Assembly (NCBI GenBank): GCA_013824645.1
Contig: PNOF01000026.1
Coordinates: 1 to 32,267 of the forward strand
From: Syntrophus sp. (in: bacteria)
GTDB taxonomy: Bacteria > Desulfobacterota > Syntrophorhabdia > Syntrophorhabdales > Syntrophorhabdaceae
Length of the DNA stretch: 32,267 nucleotides
Direction of reading: 5' to 3'
A model generated the notes under the pieces. It ran no database searches and was not told the DNA's origin. It saw only the letters and a program-made list of their open reading frames with translations. Below, in pieces: positions 16,290 to 24,080 of the stretch. Made by a program: the position numbers and the translations under genes. The stretch's first letter is position 1; the number at the start of each line of letters is the position of its first letter.

Positions 16290-17492
16290 TTATTTACGTA
16301 GTTTCGTTATCTCCTCACAACTCGGCAGATAGTCTTTACCAGGTATTGTGATAATATCCGCAGCAATAAGGAAATCATACTTTGGGTCCTTTTTTGTAAC
16401 CCCGAAAAACATGGGCAGCATCACCTGATGGTCACAAACCCGCATGGTAACTTTGCCAACAGGACTATCTATAGTGAGCCCTTCAAGGCCATCAATAAAT
16501 TTTTCCTTGTTAATTTTTCCTGCCTTTTGATATGCCTTTGCCATAAACGTACCGGCTATGTAGCCATAGAGCGCTGTCGATCTCGGGTATCTGTTGTAAG
16601 CTTTTTTGAATTTGGCAACAAACGTTTTGTTTTCAGGAGTATCAGGAAAGTAGAAATGGTAATTGGAAGTCCCCATGATCCCTTCCGGGGCCTCTGAACC
16701 GAGCGGAAGGAGGGCAGCCAACTCTGTCGCATTGTGCTGGTATATGGCTACTTTCTCGGCAAATCCAGTAGATTTTACTGCTTTTAAGAAGTTAACAACA
16801 CCACTACCGCCTGATGCGCTGATGATACAATCCGGTTTCACCTGAAGCATAGCAGTCATGTAGGGGACCAGATCGGTTTCGCCCAGTTTTCTCCATGATG
16901 CGCCCAATAACTGCACATTTGGCTTGAGGACCTTTAGATTGTTCCAGACACCATCGGCACAGGCATGACCAAACTCGTAGTCTTCTCCGGCAATCCAATA
17001 CCTTACATATGACTTTTTGGCAAGCACAAGGGCTGTTGCCTTGCCGATCATGGCTGTATTTTCATTGACATTGAAAACATACCGGTGTCCAAACTCTCCG
17101 GTAATCTTTTCACTTTTTGCATCTGTTACGATAAAAGGTATTTTTTCTTTTTTCGCAAAATCTGAAATTGCTAATGCGGCAGCACTGTTTGTGGTGCCCA
17201 TCAGTATGTCAACTTTCTCCCTGAGCACCAATTCCTTGGCCATACTCAGGGCAATATCCGGTTTGAATTTATCATCCCTCGTGACAAATTCAATCTTTTT
17301 CCCAAGAACGCCGCCCTTTGCATTTATCTCGTCCATAGAAAGTTTAAATCCATCGAGCACATCCTGGCTATAGGTTGTTGCAGGCCCTGAGTATGAGTCG
17401 ACAAAACCTATTTTTATCGTATCTTTCGCATAAGAAAAAGTACAGAGAACAAAGAACGACATTACAATGCTCAATAAGGTTAATTTTTTCAT
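16290..17492 (-). CDS. Second Liv-type periplasmic binding protein (orphan paralogue)
   Basis: This 400-residue type 1 periplasmic binding protein has a signal peptide ending at about Ala22 (CTFSYA-KDT). It aligns over its whole length with the binding protein at 12569-13786 (TIKIGFVDSYSGPATTYSQDVLDGFK, MDEINAKGGVLGKKIEFVTRDDKFKPDI), so it is a duplicate with diverged ligand-contact regions. No permease or ATPase gene is attached; it probably delivers another ligand to the same LivHMGF complex. Its promoter region shares a 16-base block with the livK promoter. ATG with AAAGGAG upstream. It has its own terminator. Confidence 0.9.
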   Translation of the reverse strand: MKKLTLLSIVMSFFVLCTFSYAKDTIKIGFVDSYSGPATTYSQDVLDGFKLSMDEINAKGGVLGKKIEFVTRDDKFKPDIALSMAKELVLREKVDILMGTTNSAAALAISDFAKKEKIPFIVTDAKSEKITGEFGHRYVFNVNENTAMIGKATALVLAKKSYVRYWIAGEDYEFGHACADGVWNNLKVLKPNVQLLGASWRKLGETDLVPYMTAMLQVKPDCIISASGGSGVVNFLKAVKSTGFAEKVAIYQHNATELAALLPLGSEAPEGIMGTSNYHFYFPDTPENKTFVAKFKKAYNRYPRSTALYGYIAGTFMAKAYQKAGKINKEKFIDGLEGLTIDSPVGKVTMRVCDHQVMLPMFFGVTKKDPKYDFLIAADIITIPGKDYLPSCEEITKLRK

Positions 17493-17533
17493 AAAAAGGC
17501 TCCTTTTATAGATTTCTTATAACATCTTTTAAC

Positions 17534-17571
17534 TTTTAACGACAAAACCACTTTTTTGTCAACACAAAAGG
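17534..17571 (-). promoter_or_regulatory. Promoter region of the second binding protein with shared 16-base block
   Basis: CCTTTTGTGTTGACAA (minus strand, 17556-17571) includes the -35 TTGACA (17557-17562). A weak -10, TTAAAA (17534-17539), lies 17 bases on. The same 16 bases occur at 13862-13877 before livK, whereas the flanks differ. Confidence 0.55.
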
Positions 17572-17753
17572 GGTTTTGTCCAATGTGCATTCAAATTGAT
17601 ACAGAAGAGGGAAACAATTTCTTTTGCTCCCACTCCTGGCACTTTACCCTGCAAGAAACTCCTTATCCGTAGAATAATTATGATGGCAAATTGGAATTAG
17701 CCTAAAGGGCAGAGGCACCGCAAAACTCTCTCTTATAAGACAAATTAATAGAC

Positions 17754-17789
17754 AAAAAAAGAGGGTTTCTCCTGTGAGAAACCCTCTTT
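17754..17789 (-). terminator. Rho-independent terminator of the molybdenum-hydroxylase operon
   Basis: A perfect 12-bp stem (17760-17771 with 17776-17787, loop CTGT), extended by two A-T pairs, runs on the minus strand into a seven-T tract. It lies 26 bases after the stop of the CoxG-like gene. An A-rich flank on the other side gives some bidirectional character. Confidence 0.9.
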
Positions 17790-17814
17790 AGTATACGTCG
17801 CAGGAAGGTGCAGT

Positions 17815-18267
17815 TTATGCCATTGCCTTCAGTTTTTCCTGCAGGTTCTTTGTAAACTGTGCTTCCGTATCTTTTGCTTTCTGTTTCATAATTCTGTCGC
17901 CGAACATTGCAAGCTTCCCTACGATAGCCACGTCCACCTTATAGGAAAACTGTACTTCTCCGGGGGACACTTCTTTCAGCTCTACGACGGTCGACTGTTT
18001 AAAATGACCGAGCTTCGTCATGTCCTCGCCTTCACCTTCAAATTCGGCATGTGTCGGTTTTTCTACCTTCGTAACCTTGGTTACGAATTTCAGCTTTGCT
18101 GAAAAGATGCCGACCTTCTGTTTCACGATACACTCAAAGGTCTTATCATCGATAATCTTAACGGACTCTGTACCCGGTACACAACCCATGACAGTCTCCG
18201 GCTGCATTATAAAATCGAACAACTTGTCAATAGGTGCTTTTACTGTAAAACCACCCTCAATAACCAT
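17815..18267 (-). CDS. CoxG-like SRPBCC family protein
   Basis: This 150-residue protein has the START/SRPBCC fold of the CoxG family. The N-terminal GGFTVKAPIDKLFDFIMQPETVMGCVPG corresponds to the typical VxAPxxxVWxxLxDPE...CIPG pattern. CoxG proteins accompany molybdenum hydroxylases and are thought to help maturation or membrane attachment; CO dehydrogenase is the best-known case. It is the last gene of the operon, after the zinc-finger gene and before the terminator. AGGAGG precedes the ATG. No C-terminal membrane anchor is visible, unlike longer CoxG proteins. Confidence 0.85.
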   Translation of the reverse strand: MVIEGGFTVKAPIDKLFDFIMQPETVMGCVPGTESVKIIDDKTFECIVKQKVGIFSAKLKFVTKVTKVEKPTHAEFEGEGEDMTKLGHFKQSTVVELKEVSPGEVQFSYKVDVAIVGKLAMFGDRIMKQKAKDTEAQFTKNLQEKLKAMA

Positions 18268-18315
18268 AGTAACCTCCTAATATAATAACTTCCATGCTGC
18301 TCCTTACTCTATGTC

Positions 18316-18531
18316 TTACAGCTTATCCTGAGCCTTCTCTACAAGCTTGGCTACAGTTTCATAGCTCGCATTTCCGGGGGTTGTCGCCTGCTGAACCAAC
18401 AGATCAGCGTATGATTCCCCCTGGGACTCAATCCATGCCCGATGGGCCTTATCACCCGTTCCAAATATGTGCCGTGCTACCTGTAAGCTTACATCCCATT
18501 GTTTTTTACATGCAGGACATTTAAAGGCCAT
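18316..18531 (-). CDS. Small Cys2-His2 zinc-finger-like protein
   Basis: This 71-residue protein begins MAFKCPACKKQW. Cys5, Cys8, His21 and His30 form a plausible Cys2His2 zinc site, with HIFGTGDKAHRAWI following the pattern of single-finger proteins in anaerobic bacteria and archaea. The rest is helical and charged. A strong GGGAGGAG Shine-Dalgarno precedes the ATG. It sits between the molybdopterin subunit (15 bases upstream) and the CoxG-like gene (48 bases downstream), so it is co-transcribed. A role in assembly or interaction of the hydroxylase is inference only. Confidence 0.8.
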   Translation of the reverse strand: MAFKCPACKKQWDVSLQVARHIFGTGDKAHRAWIESQGESYADLLVQQATTPGNASYETVAKLVEKAQDKL

Positions 18532-18546
18532 TGTATCTCTCCTCCC

Positions 18547-20859
18547 TTATTTTCCTTTTTTTGCTGTTTTGTCTTTCTCTGCCTTTTCTTTCAATGCGTT
18601 AACGATCATATGCGGCCTGATAGGACATTCTTTCATCTGAATGCCGAGAGCGTGAAAAATGGCATTGCCGATTGCCGCTGCGGTCGGATTAGTAAGACCT
18701 TCGCCTGCTTCTTTCGCGCCATATGGTCCTTCCGGCTCGTATGTGTCAATCTCGGCCACAGGTGTTTCCGGCATTTCTGTTGCCCTGATCATCTTATAGT
18801 CAACCAGGTTCGGGTTCATAAGTTTGCCGTCTTCATAGGGCATATACTCAAGGTAGCCGTAACCCGCTGCCATAGAAAATGCTCCTTCGAGCTGACCGAT
18901 GAGGCCCAGGTGGTTAATGGGCTGGCCGCAGTCGTGAGCGGTAAGGCTGTCTATGAGAGTGATCTTGCCAGTCTCTTTATCAATTTCTATTTCCACTCCC
19001 TGGAGCATATAGCTATATGCTGGAGAGATCATACCTTTCCGGTGAGGTGTATAGTAGCCTCTGCCGATGATTCTCTGGCCGTCTTTACCGCGTGTTGCGA
19101 TCTTAACCAGTTCTTCCCATGGCATGCCCCTTTCCGGACGGGCAACGATGTGTACCCAACGGTCTTTGATATCAAGGTCATAAACGATGTTGAGGCCCAT
19201 TTTTGCCAGAGCAAATTCGAGAAGCTGATGTTTCGCGTCCTCACAGGCCCGCATAACCGCATTACCGGTCATAAGGGTCTGACGTGATCCCCATGCGCCA
19301 AGGTCTGCAGGGCAGTGATCGGTGTCGCCGGAATGGACTTTAATGTCCTCAACCTTGCATCCCAGTGTCTCTGCGGCAATGATGGCCATGGTTGTGTTGG
19401 AACCCTGACCGATTTCCGTGGCGCCGATGTGGAGGATAACGGTGCCGTCTTCATTGATAGTTATTACTGCTGAAGAGAATGAGTAAGGGGTGTCGAACCA
19501 GTTGAAAATACCGCCCGACATAAACCCGGCAGCGGAGAAACCAATACCCCTGTTTTCAGGCAGTTTTCCTTTGTCCTTGATCCACTTCGCCATTATGTCA
19601 AATGCTTCATCGAGACCACAACTGTCGATATAGGCCTGTCCGGGTACTTCGTAGCCGGGGGTATGACCATTCTGCCGTCTCATCTCAATGGGATCAAGAC
19701 CCAAATCAGCAGCGATCCATTCAAGCTGCTGCTCCGAGCAGAACATAGCCTGAGGCGCGCCGAAACCACGCATAGATGTGGAGGGAAGGGTATTTGTATA
19801 GACCCTGTAGCCGTCATAGCGGTAACCGCCCCATTTGTATGGGAAGGAGTGGAAAAAACCGGTGAGGTAAAGAGCTGTTGCACCCATACCTGTGTATGCG
19901 CCGCCGTTGCTGACAACCCTGGCTTCACGGGCAAGAAATTTTCCGGTTTTAGATACGCCGGTCCGTACCCAGTAATGCATAGGGGTCCGGCGCTTTGTTG
20001 CAATAAAGTCTTCTTCTCGCGTATAGCAGATCTTAACAGGTCTGAAAAGTTTCATGGTAAGGATGGCGCTGCAGAAGATTGCTCCATCAAGTTCGAATTT
20101 GCCGCCGAAACCGCCGCCTACGTACTGGGCAATAACACGGATATCGCCTTCTCTCATACCGAGAACACCTGCCATCAATGCCTGCAGATAATATGCCGAC
20201 TGGTTTGAATGGTAGATGGTCATCTTTCCTTCAGGGGTAAAGCTTGAGACTGCGGCGCGGGTTTCCATACACATATGCGCCTGGCCGCCGCAGAAGAAGG
20301 AATCTTCTCTGATATAATCGGCGTTTTCAAATCCCTTCTCAACATCGCCCCACTCGATATGGCGTGTTACATTAATATTTCTCTCTACACCTTCATGGAT
20401 CGTTGGCGCTTCCTTCTTCATAGCGTCCATAGGCTCATAAACTGCAGGAAGGACTTCATAATCCACTTCGATAAGATCAAGGGCCATCTCCGCGATCTCT
20501 TCAGTCACTGCCGCAACTGCTGCAACGGGCTCACCGATATAACGGACTTTGTCTACGGGAAGTATCTGCTCATCGCAGAGTTCCTGATAACGCCGCCAGA
20601 TACCCTGTTTGATCCCCAGTGTGTCCTTGCCTGTTACAACAGCTTTTACACCATGGAGCGCAAGGGCTTTACTTGCATCAATCTTGAGGATCTTGGCGTG
20701 TGGATGAGGACTCCGCAGAATTTTTCCATAGAGCATACCAGGCAGCTTTACATCAAAGGTATATGTTGCCCGGCCTGTGACCTTCGCAATTCCATCTATA
20801 TTGACAACGTGTGTGTTAATGACAGATAATTTTTGTTTTGCCAGACTCGTGGTCGTCAT
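18547..20859 (-). CDS. Molybdenum hydroxylase large (molybdopterin) subunit, XDH/HcrA-like
   Basis: This 770-residue xanthine dehydrogenase family catalytic subunit binds molybdopterin cytosine dinucleotide. It has the N-terminal a/b hammerhead domain (IDGIAKVTGRATYTFDVKLPGM), the cofactor loops GGGFGGK, STSMRGFGAPQ and EIGQGSNT, and the catalytic glutamate at about Glu720 (GAKEAGEG). The CO-dehydrogenase loop AYRCSFR is absent, so it is not a CO dehydrogenase. Length and loops resemble HcrA of 4-hydroxybenzoyl-CoA reductase and other aromatic or heterocyclic hydroxylases, but the FAD subunit here lacks the extra HcrB-type insertion. Its ATG overlaps the small-subunit stop by four bases. Substrate unknown. 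Confidence 0.9.
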   Translation of the reverse strand: MTTTSLAKQKLSVINTHVVNIDGIAKVTGRATYTFDVKLPGMLYGKILRSPHPHAKILKIDASKALALHGVKAVVTGKDTLGIKQGIWRRYQELCDEQILPVDKVRYIGEPVAAVAAVTEEIAEMALDLIEVDYEVLPAVYEPMDAMKKEAPTIHEGVERNINVTRHIEWGDVEKGFENADYIREDSFFCGGQAHMCMETRAAVSSFTPEGKMTIYHSNQSAYYLQALMAGVLGMREGDIRVIAQYVGGGFGGKFELDGAIFCSAILTMKLFRPVKICYTREEDFIATKRRTPMHYWVRTGVSKTGKFLAREARVVSNGGAYTGMGATALYLTGFFHSFPYKWGGYRYDGYRVYTNTLPSTSMRGFGAPQAMFCSEQQLEWIAADLGLDPIEMRRQNGHTPGYEVPGQAYIDSCGLDEAFDIMAKWIKDKGKLPENRGIGFSAAGFMSGGIFNWFDTPYSFSSAVITINEDGTVILHIGATEIGQGSNTTMAIIAAETLGCKVEDIKVHSGDTDHCPADLGAWGSRQTLMTGNAVMRACEDAKHQLLEFALAKMGLNIVYDLDIKDRWVHIVARPERGMPWEELVKIATRGKDGQRIIGRGYYTPHRKGMISPAYSYMLQGVEIEIDKETGKITLIDSLTAHDCGQPINHLGLIGQLEGAFSMAAGYGYLEYMPYEDGKLMNPNLVDYKMIRATEMPETPVAEIDTYEPEGPYGAKEAGEGLTNPTAAAIGNAIFHALGIQMKECPIRPHMIVNALKEKAEKDKTAKKGK

Positions 20860-21341
20860 AGTGACCCCTCCTTGTATTTACCGTTTGCCACACCTTCGAC
20901 AGCTCGCACGATACTATTGTAACCTGTGCAACGGCAGATATTTCCTTCAATGCTCTCTTTGATTTCATTTTTCGAGGGTTTCTTGGTTTCCTTCAAGAGC
21001 GCAGAAGTTGCCATCAACATACCTGAGGTACAAAAACCGCACTGATATGAACCCTCATGCAAAAAGGCGTTCTGAATAGCAGCCAGTTGTCCGTTTTTCT
21101 CAAGCCCTTCGGATGTGATTATTTTCATACCCTGGCACTGTATAGCAAGAATGGAGCATGACTTCACGGCCATGTCATTCACCATCACCGTACAGGCGCC
21201 GCAGGATACGGTCTCGCATCCCCTCTTCGTCCCGGTCAGGCCGATGTAGTCTCTAATGGCCTCGACAAGAAGGGTTTTGGGGTTTATATATAATTCATAA
21301 TCCTGATTATTGACATTTAATACTATTGCTTTCTTTTCCAT
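20856..21341 (-). CDS. Molybdenum hydroxylase small subunit, 2x[2Fe-2S]
   Basis: This 161-residue electron-transfer subunit has an N-terminal plant-type [2Fe-2S] domain with Cys42, Cys47, Cys50 and Cys62 (GCETVSCGACT). The C-terminal four-helix [2Fe-2S] domain has Cys101, Cys104, Cys136 and Cys138 (QCGFCTSGM, NICRCTGY). All eight ligands are present. It passes electrons from the Mo site to FAD. I chose the ATG at 21341; a TTG at 21350 lies only two bases from the AGGAGG site. It shares ATGA with the large-subunit gene. Confidence 0.92.
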   Translation of the reverse strand: MEKKAIVLNVNNQDYELYINPKTLLVEAIRDYIGLTGTKRGCETVSCGACTVMVNDMAVKSCSILAIQCQGMKIITSEGLEKNGQLAAIQNAFLHEGSYQCGFCTSGMLMATSALLKETKKPSKNEIKESIEGNICRCTGYNSIVRAVEGVANGKYKEGSL

Positions 21342-21364
21342 AATTCTCAAAACCTCCTTTACCC

Positions 21365-22234
21365 TTATTTAGAAGCCTGTTCCCAGGCCTGTTTTGCCAT
21401 ACGCTTCGTGAGGACTTTGATGAGATGCCGTCTGAAGTCTTCTGAAGCATGGATATCGCCAACAGGATCAGCGTCACCTGCAGCGGCTTCGCCTGCTTCA
21501 ACAAAAAGCTGATCGCTTATTTTCTTCCCGATGAGTACCTGTTCCGCATTCTTTGCCCTGATCGGCGTGACCCCTGCATTTCCAAGGACAATCCTTGCGT
21601 CTTTACAGGTTCCATTTGCATCAGCAGTCATCATTGCAGCCACACCGACAACTCCCATGTCATTCTGCAGGAGGTTGAACTTCTGGTATGCTGCCCCCAT
21701 CTTCGCCGCAGGCGGAGGAACCTGGATTTCAATAATCATCTCATCATGTTCCATAGCCGATTCGAAAAGGTCGGTGTAAAATTCGTCGAGAGGTATGATG
21801 CGTTCCCCCTTTGCGGAGGCCAATTTCACTTTTGCGCCAAGAGTCATCAATACAGGTGCAGGATCGCCTGCTGAGTCAGCATGGGCAAGGTTGCCGCCGA
21901 TAGTACCCCAGTTACGGGTCTGAATCGAGGCAAGACGCTCTTCCATAAGAGCGAGGACAGGATAATGCTTCTTAATTACATCAGACTGCTCAATGGCTCT
22001 GTGTGTTGTCGTAGCGCCGAGCTTGAGGCCTTCCTTGGCGTCATACTTGATGTAGCTCAATTCATCGAGCCCCTTAATGTCCATCAAATATTCCGTAACC
22101 AAGAGTCCCTGTCGCATCGGGATGAGCAATGACTGACCGCCGCAGACAATTTTACACTCGTCAACGTGGTCGGTAAGCAGGGTTAATGCTTCCTTAACAG
22201 TGCCGGGTTTAAGGTACGTAAAATCTTGTATCAT
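21365..22234 (-). CDS. Molybdenum hydroxylase FAD-binding medium subunit
   Basis: This 289-residue CoxM/XdhB-type subunit has the FAD loops AGGQSL-like CGGQSLLIPMRQG (about 31-43) and TIGGNLAHADSAGDP (about 111-125), and a C-terminal CO_deh_flav_C domain. No 4Fe-4S insertion, as found in HcrB, is visible. The ATG overlaps the upstream Cys-rich gene's stop by four bases (ATGA), so the two are translationally coupled. The small subunit follows 23 bases downstream. Confidence 0.92.
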   Translation of the reverse strand: MIQDFTYLKPGTVKEALTLLTDHVDECKIVCGGQSLLIPMRQGLLVTEYLMDIKGLDELSYIKYDAKEGLKLGATTTHRAIEQSDVIKKHYPVLALMEERLASIQTRNWGTIGGNLAHADSAGDPAPVLMTLGAKVKLASAKGERIIPLDEFYTDLFESAMEHDEMIIEIQVPPPAAKMGAAYQKFNLLQNDMGVVGVAAMMTADANGTCKDARIVLGNAGVTPIRAKNAEQVLIGKKISDQLFVEAGEAAAGDADPVGDIHASEDFRRHLIKVLTKRMAKQAWEQASK

Positions 22235-22512
22235 CCTTCTCTCCTTTCTTTGTATTTTCCAAATTCTTCTGCCTCTACGATATCTTCCACATCAGTAATA
22301 ACCGTTTGACTGGATAAAATTTCAGCAGGAACATCGAACGTAAAATCTTGAACACCATAAACAGTCTTCTCTTTTGCTGCTTTTCCGTTCTCTCCCAACA
22401 GACATCCACGATATTCCTTTTTAAAACATAAATAGTAGTGACTGCCCCTATATACAGCGCAGTCTCTACAGATCTTATTCGAAAAAGGACATGTCATTGC
22501 TATTTTCGCCAT
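22231..22512 (-). CDS. Small Cys-rich protein heading the molybdenum-hydroxylase operon
   Basis: This 93-residue protein has five cysteines in its first 37 residues: Cys8, Cys15, Cys18, Cys29 and Cys37, in CPFSNKICRDCAVYRG and YYLCF. They could bind a metal or Fe-S centre. The remainder is acidic and without known motifs. I do not recognise a named family, although I believe similar sequences occur next to hydroxylases in related anaerobes. It is the first gene of the operon and shares an ATGA overlap with the FAD-subunit gene, so its product is probably needed in proportion to that subunit. A GAGG-type Shine-Dalgarno lies about ten bases before the ATG. Confidence 0.8.
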   Translation of the reverse strand: MAKIAMTCPFSNKICRDCAVYRGSHYYLCFKKEYRGCLLGENGKAAKEKTVYGVQDFTFDVPAEILSSQTVITDVEDIVEAEEFGKYKERREG

Positions 22513-22639
22513 AAAACACCGCCTCTTAAATTATCTCCTTTTTCTTTTTCGTTGCTGTATCTGCGGGGTTTCAGGTCTTTTTATATACAACTTGTCTTGA
22601 CACACATCCATGTTTCTCCAACTCCCTGTGACACCCATC

Positions 22640-22668
22640 ATAAGACACATTTTCAATAAAAAAGTCAA
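22640..22668 (-). promoter_or_regulatory. Predicted promoter of the molybdenum-hydroxylase operon
   Basis: On the minus strand TTGACT (22663-22668), a 17-base spacer and TCTTAT (22640-22645). It would give a leader of about 120 bases before the ATG at 22512, long enough for post-transcriptional control. Confidence 0.5.
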
Positions 22669-23004
22669 GGACATTTAACTTCGTTCTCTTAAGGCTGAAT
22701 ACTTATTCTGAACTATTATTAAAGTATAGTTAAGTCGCTTCGGTATTTGTTCTTCACGTTCACTATTGAGAATTATAACAATCATTAATTTATTTATACA
22801 ATAAATCATAGTAGTTTATCAAGATATTTTTTCATTGCAGCTTAATTACACGTTCATCATAGTGAACTTACAGATTTGTTTCCCCTATATGTTCACACCG
22901 TAAAACACATTTTCGATACTCGCCGCAAAATAAACTGTTGTCCCCTGCATAATAGTTTATTTTTGATTTAGGATCGGGATTATAGGCCTATCGTTTTTTA
23001 TGAT
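22669..23004. other. AT-rich gene-free region with repeated GTTCA motifs
   Basis: There is no credible coding frame here. GTTCA-type motifs recur at 22755-22766 (CACGTTCACTAT), 22849-22860 (CACGTTCATCAT, continuing to TGAAC at 22863-22867 as an inverted pair) and 22891-22896 (GTTCAC). They lie upstream of the hydroxylase operon promoter and could be binding sites for an upstream activator. AACTAT...ATAGTT also occurs around 22711-22731. Confidence 0.45.
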
Positions 23005-23415
23005 TTACTGTTTCTTCTTCTCAATATACTCAAGATGACAGGCATAACAACAGTGGCCATCCTTTTTGTAGTTATGGTGGGCGCAGACGTATCTCTCACA
23101 GTATTCGCATTGCACAACAGCATCCGTTGATAAACAACCGGTCTCATCGCAGATTCTTTTACCCTTATCGTCGTATCTTTGAGAGAACTGTCTCAACAAT
23201 TCCTTGTTCTCTTTCTGCTTTTCGGCTTCAAGGACAGACATAATGTCCGGCCTCATGGTGGTAAAATATTCTGCCAGATAAAACTCAAGCATGGTCCTCA
23301 GCACTATTTCATCTTTTTTCTCCAGCTTTGCCCGATCAAAAAGCGCTTCCATCTCAGCCTTGTCATCGTCGTTCAGCTCCAGACCGAGTCTCTTGATGTC
23401 ATCCAGTATCCCCAT
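23005..23415 (-). CDS. Hypothetical protein with C-terminal Cys/His-rich zinc-binding region
   Basis: In this 136-residue protein, residues 1-80 look helical and charged. Residues 89-127 hold Cys89, Cys94, Cys103, Cys106, Cys111, His113, His114, His121, Cys122, Cys123, Cys126 and His127, a spacing like B-box or AN1-type fingers with room for two zinc ions. I do not recognise a specific family. Its promoter (TTGACA-N17-TAGACT) and GGAGG Shine-Dalgarno support it as a real, separately expressed gene. The function is unknown; protein-protein or nucleic-acid contact would be usual for such a fold. Confidence 0.75.
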   Translation of the reverse strand: MGILDDIKRLGLELNDDDKAEMEALFDRAKLEKKDEIVLRTMLEFYLAEYFTTMRPDIMSVLEAEKQKENKELLRQFSQRYDDKGKRICDETGCLSTDAVVQCEYCERYVCAHHNYKKDGHCCYACHLEYIEKKKQ

Positions 23416-23465
23416 TGTTTCCTGCCTCCGCGATAAAATGCAATATTAATATTTAATAACGTCTC

Positions 23466-23494
23466 AGTCTATGGTTTTTTAGACATCCTGTCAA
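23466..23494 (-). promoter_or_regulatory. Predicted promoter of the Cys/His-rich protein gene
   Basis: TTGACA (23489-23494, minus strand), a 17-base spacer and TAGACT (23466-23471), about 50 bases before the ATG at 23415. Confidence 0.6.
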
Positions 23495-23528
23495 CTAATC
23501 CTAAATGGTCGGTATCGTGAATCGTGGA

Positions 23529-23975
23529 CTATAGCAGATCTTTCGAGACGATGAAAATGAGCACATTCTTATCCGCTTCCCTTCTGTACTCGACATTTTT
23601 GATGATCTTCTTCATTACCTTGGTAGATGGTTTCCGGCCCGGTTCCACAAAATCATCGGCCTCAGGAAATGTGCCTGCGAGGAGCATATTGAAGGGACTG
23701 CCTGTATCGGCGATGTTGATCTGAAGGGCGCCGCTGTTGTGAATACTGCAGGAAATCCTGATTTCACCTTCGCTATTATTAGAATCACTGAAGGCAAAAT
23801 AAAGGATATTATTGAGCGCCTCTTCTACTGCACAATCGATCTTTGCGATCGCTTCGTCATGAAAACCGCATTCCCATGCATGGGTGGACACAAACTCGAT
23901 GAGTGCAGGGACTGAATCGGCTTGCGCAGATGCTGCGATTTCTTCGGGTATTTCATTTATTGGGCCCCTTTTCAC
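23529..23975 (-). CDS. RsbW/SpoIIAB-like HATPase (serine/threonine kinase or anti-sigma type)
   Basis: This 148-residue protein is a lone GHKL ATPase domain. It has an N-box (CAVEEALNNILYFAF, with the Glu and Asn used for Mg-ATP) and a G1 box (NIADTGSPFNM). Such proteins phosphorylate anti-anti-sigma factors or bind sigma factors. No STAS partner, sigma factor or PP2C phosphatase lies nearby, so the partner is unknown. The GTG at 23975 is chosen because AAGGAG is seven bases upstream; the open frame extends to a TTG at 24011 with no ribosome-binding site. A palindromic terminator separates it from the porin gene. Confidence 0.85.
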   Translation of the reverse strand: MKRGPINEIPEEIAASAQADSVPALIEFVSTHAWECGFHDEAIAKIDCAVEEALNNILYFAFSDSNNSEGEIRISCSIHNSGALQINIADTGSPFNMLLAGTFPEADDFVEPGRKPSTKVMKKIIKNVEYRREADKNVLIFIVSKDLL

Positions 23976-24032
23976 CTGATTTCTCCTTGATGGGTCAACG
24001 CTTGTCAACAAAAGCTATGTATGCAGAAACAA

Positions 24033-24060
24033 AAAAAAGGGGGCATATGCCCCCTTTTTT
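24033..24060. terminator. Palindromic bidirectional-type terminator after the porin gene
   Basis: GGGGGCATATGCCCCC (24039-24054) is flanked by A-runs on the left and T-runs on the right, a 28-base perfect palindrome. It lies 20 bases downstream of the porin stop at 24081 on the minus strand. Confidence 0.85.
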
Positions 24061-24080
24061 GAAAACCGTATCTGTTTCTG

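Larger units (their letters stand above)
17493..17814. other. Intergenic region between the second binding protein and the CoxG-like gene
   Basis: These 322 bases contain the binding-protein promoter at one end and the molybdenum-hydroxylase operon terminator at the other. The roughly 180 bases between show no gene or clear structure to me. Confidence 0.6.

Noticed and set aside
17680-17750. GGCAAA...CGCAAA pattern suggestive of a cyclic di-GMP-I riboswitch
   Set aside because: The loops between the two motifs do not form the required hairpin and the following GCC/CUAA elements are missing.
17815-21341. Carbon monoxide dehydrogenase (coxLMSG) annotation
   Set aside because: The large subunit lacks the AYRCSFR active-site loop and shows the xanthine dehydrogenase/HcrA-type loop STSMRGFGAPQ instead.
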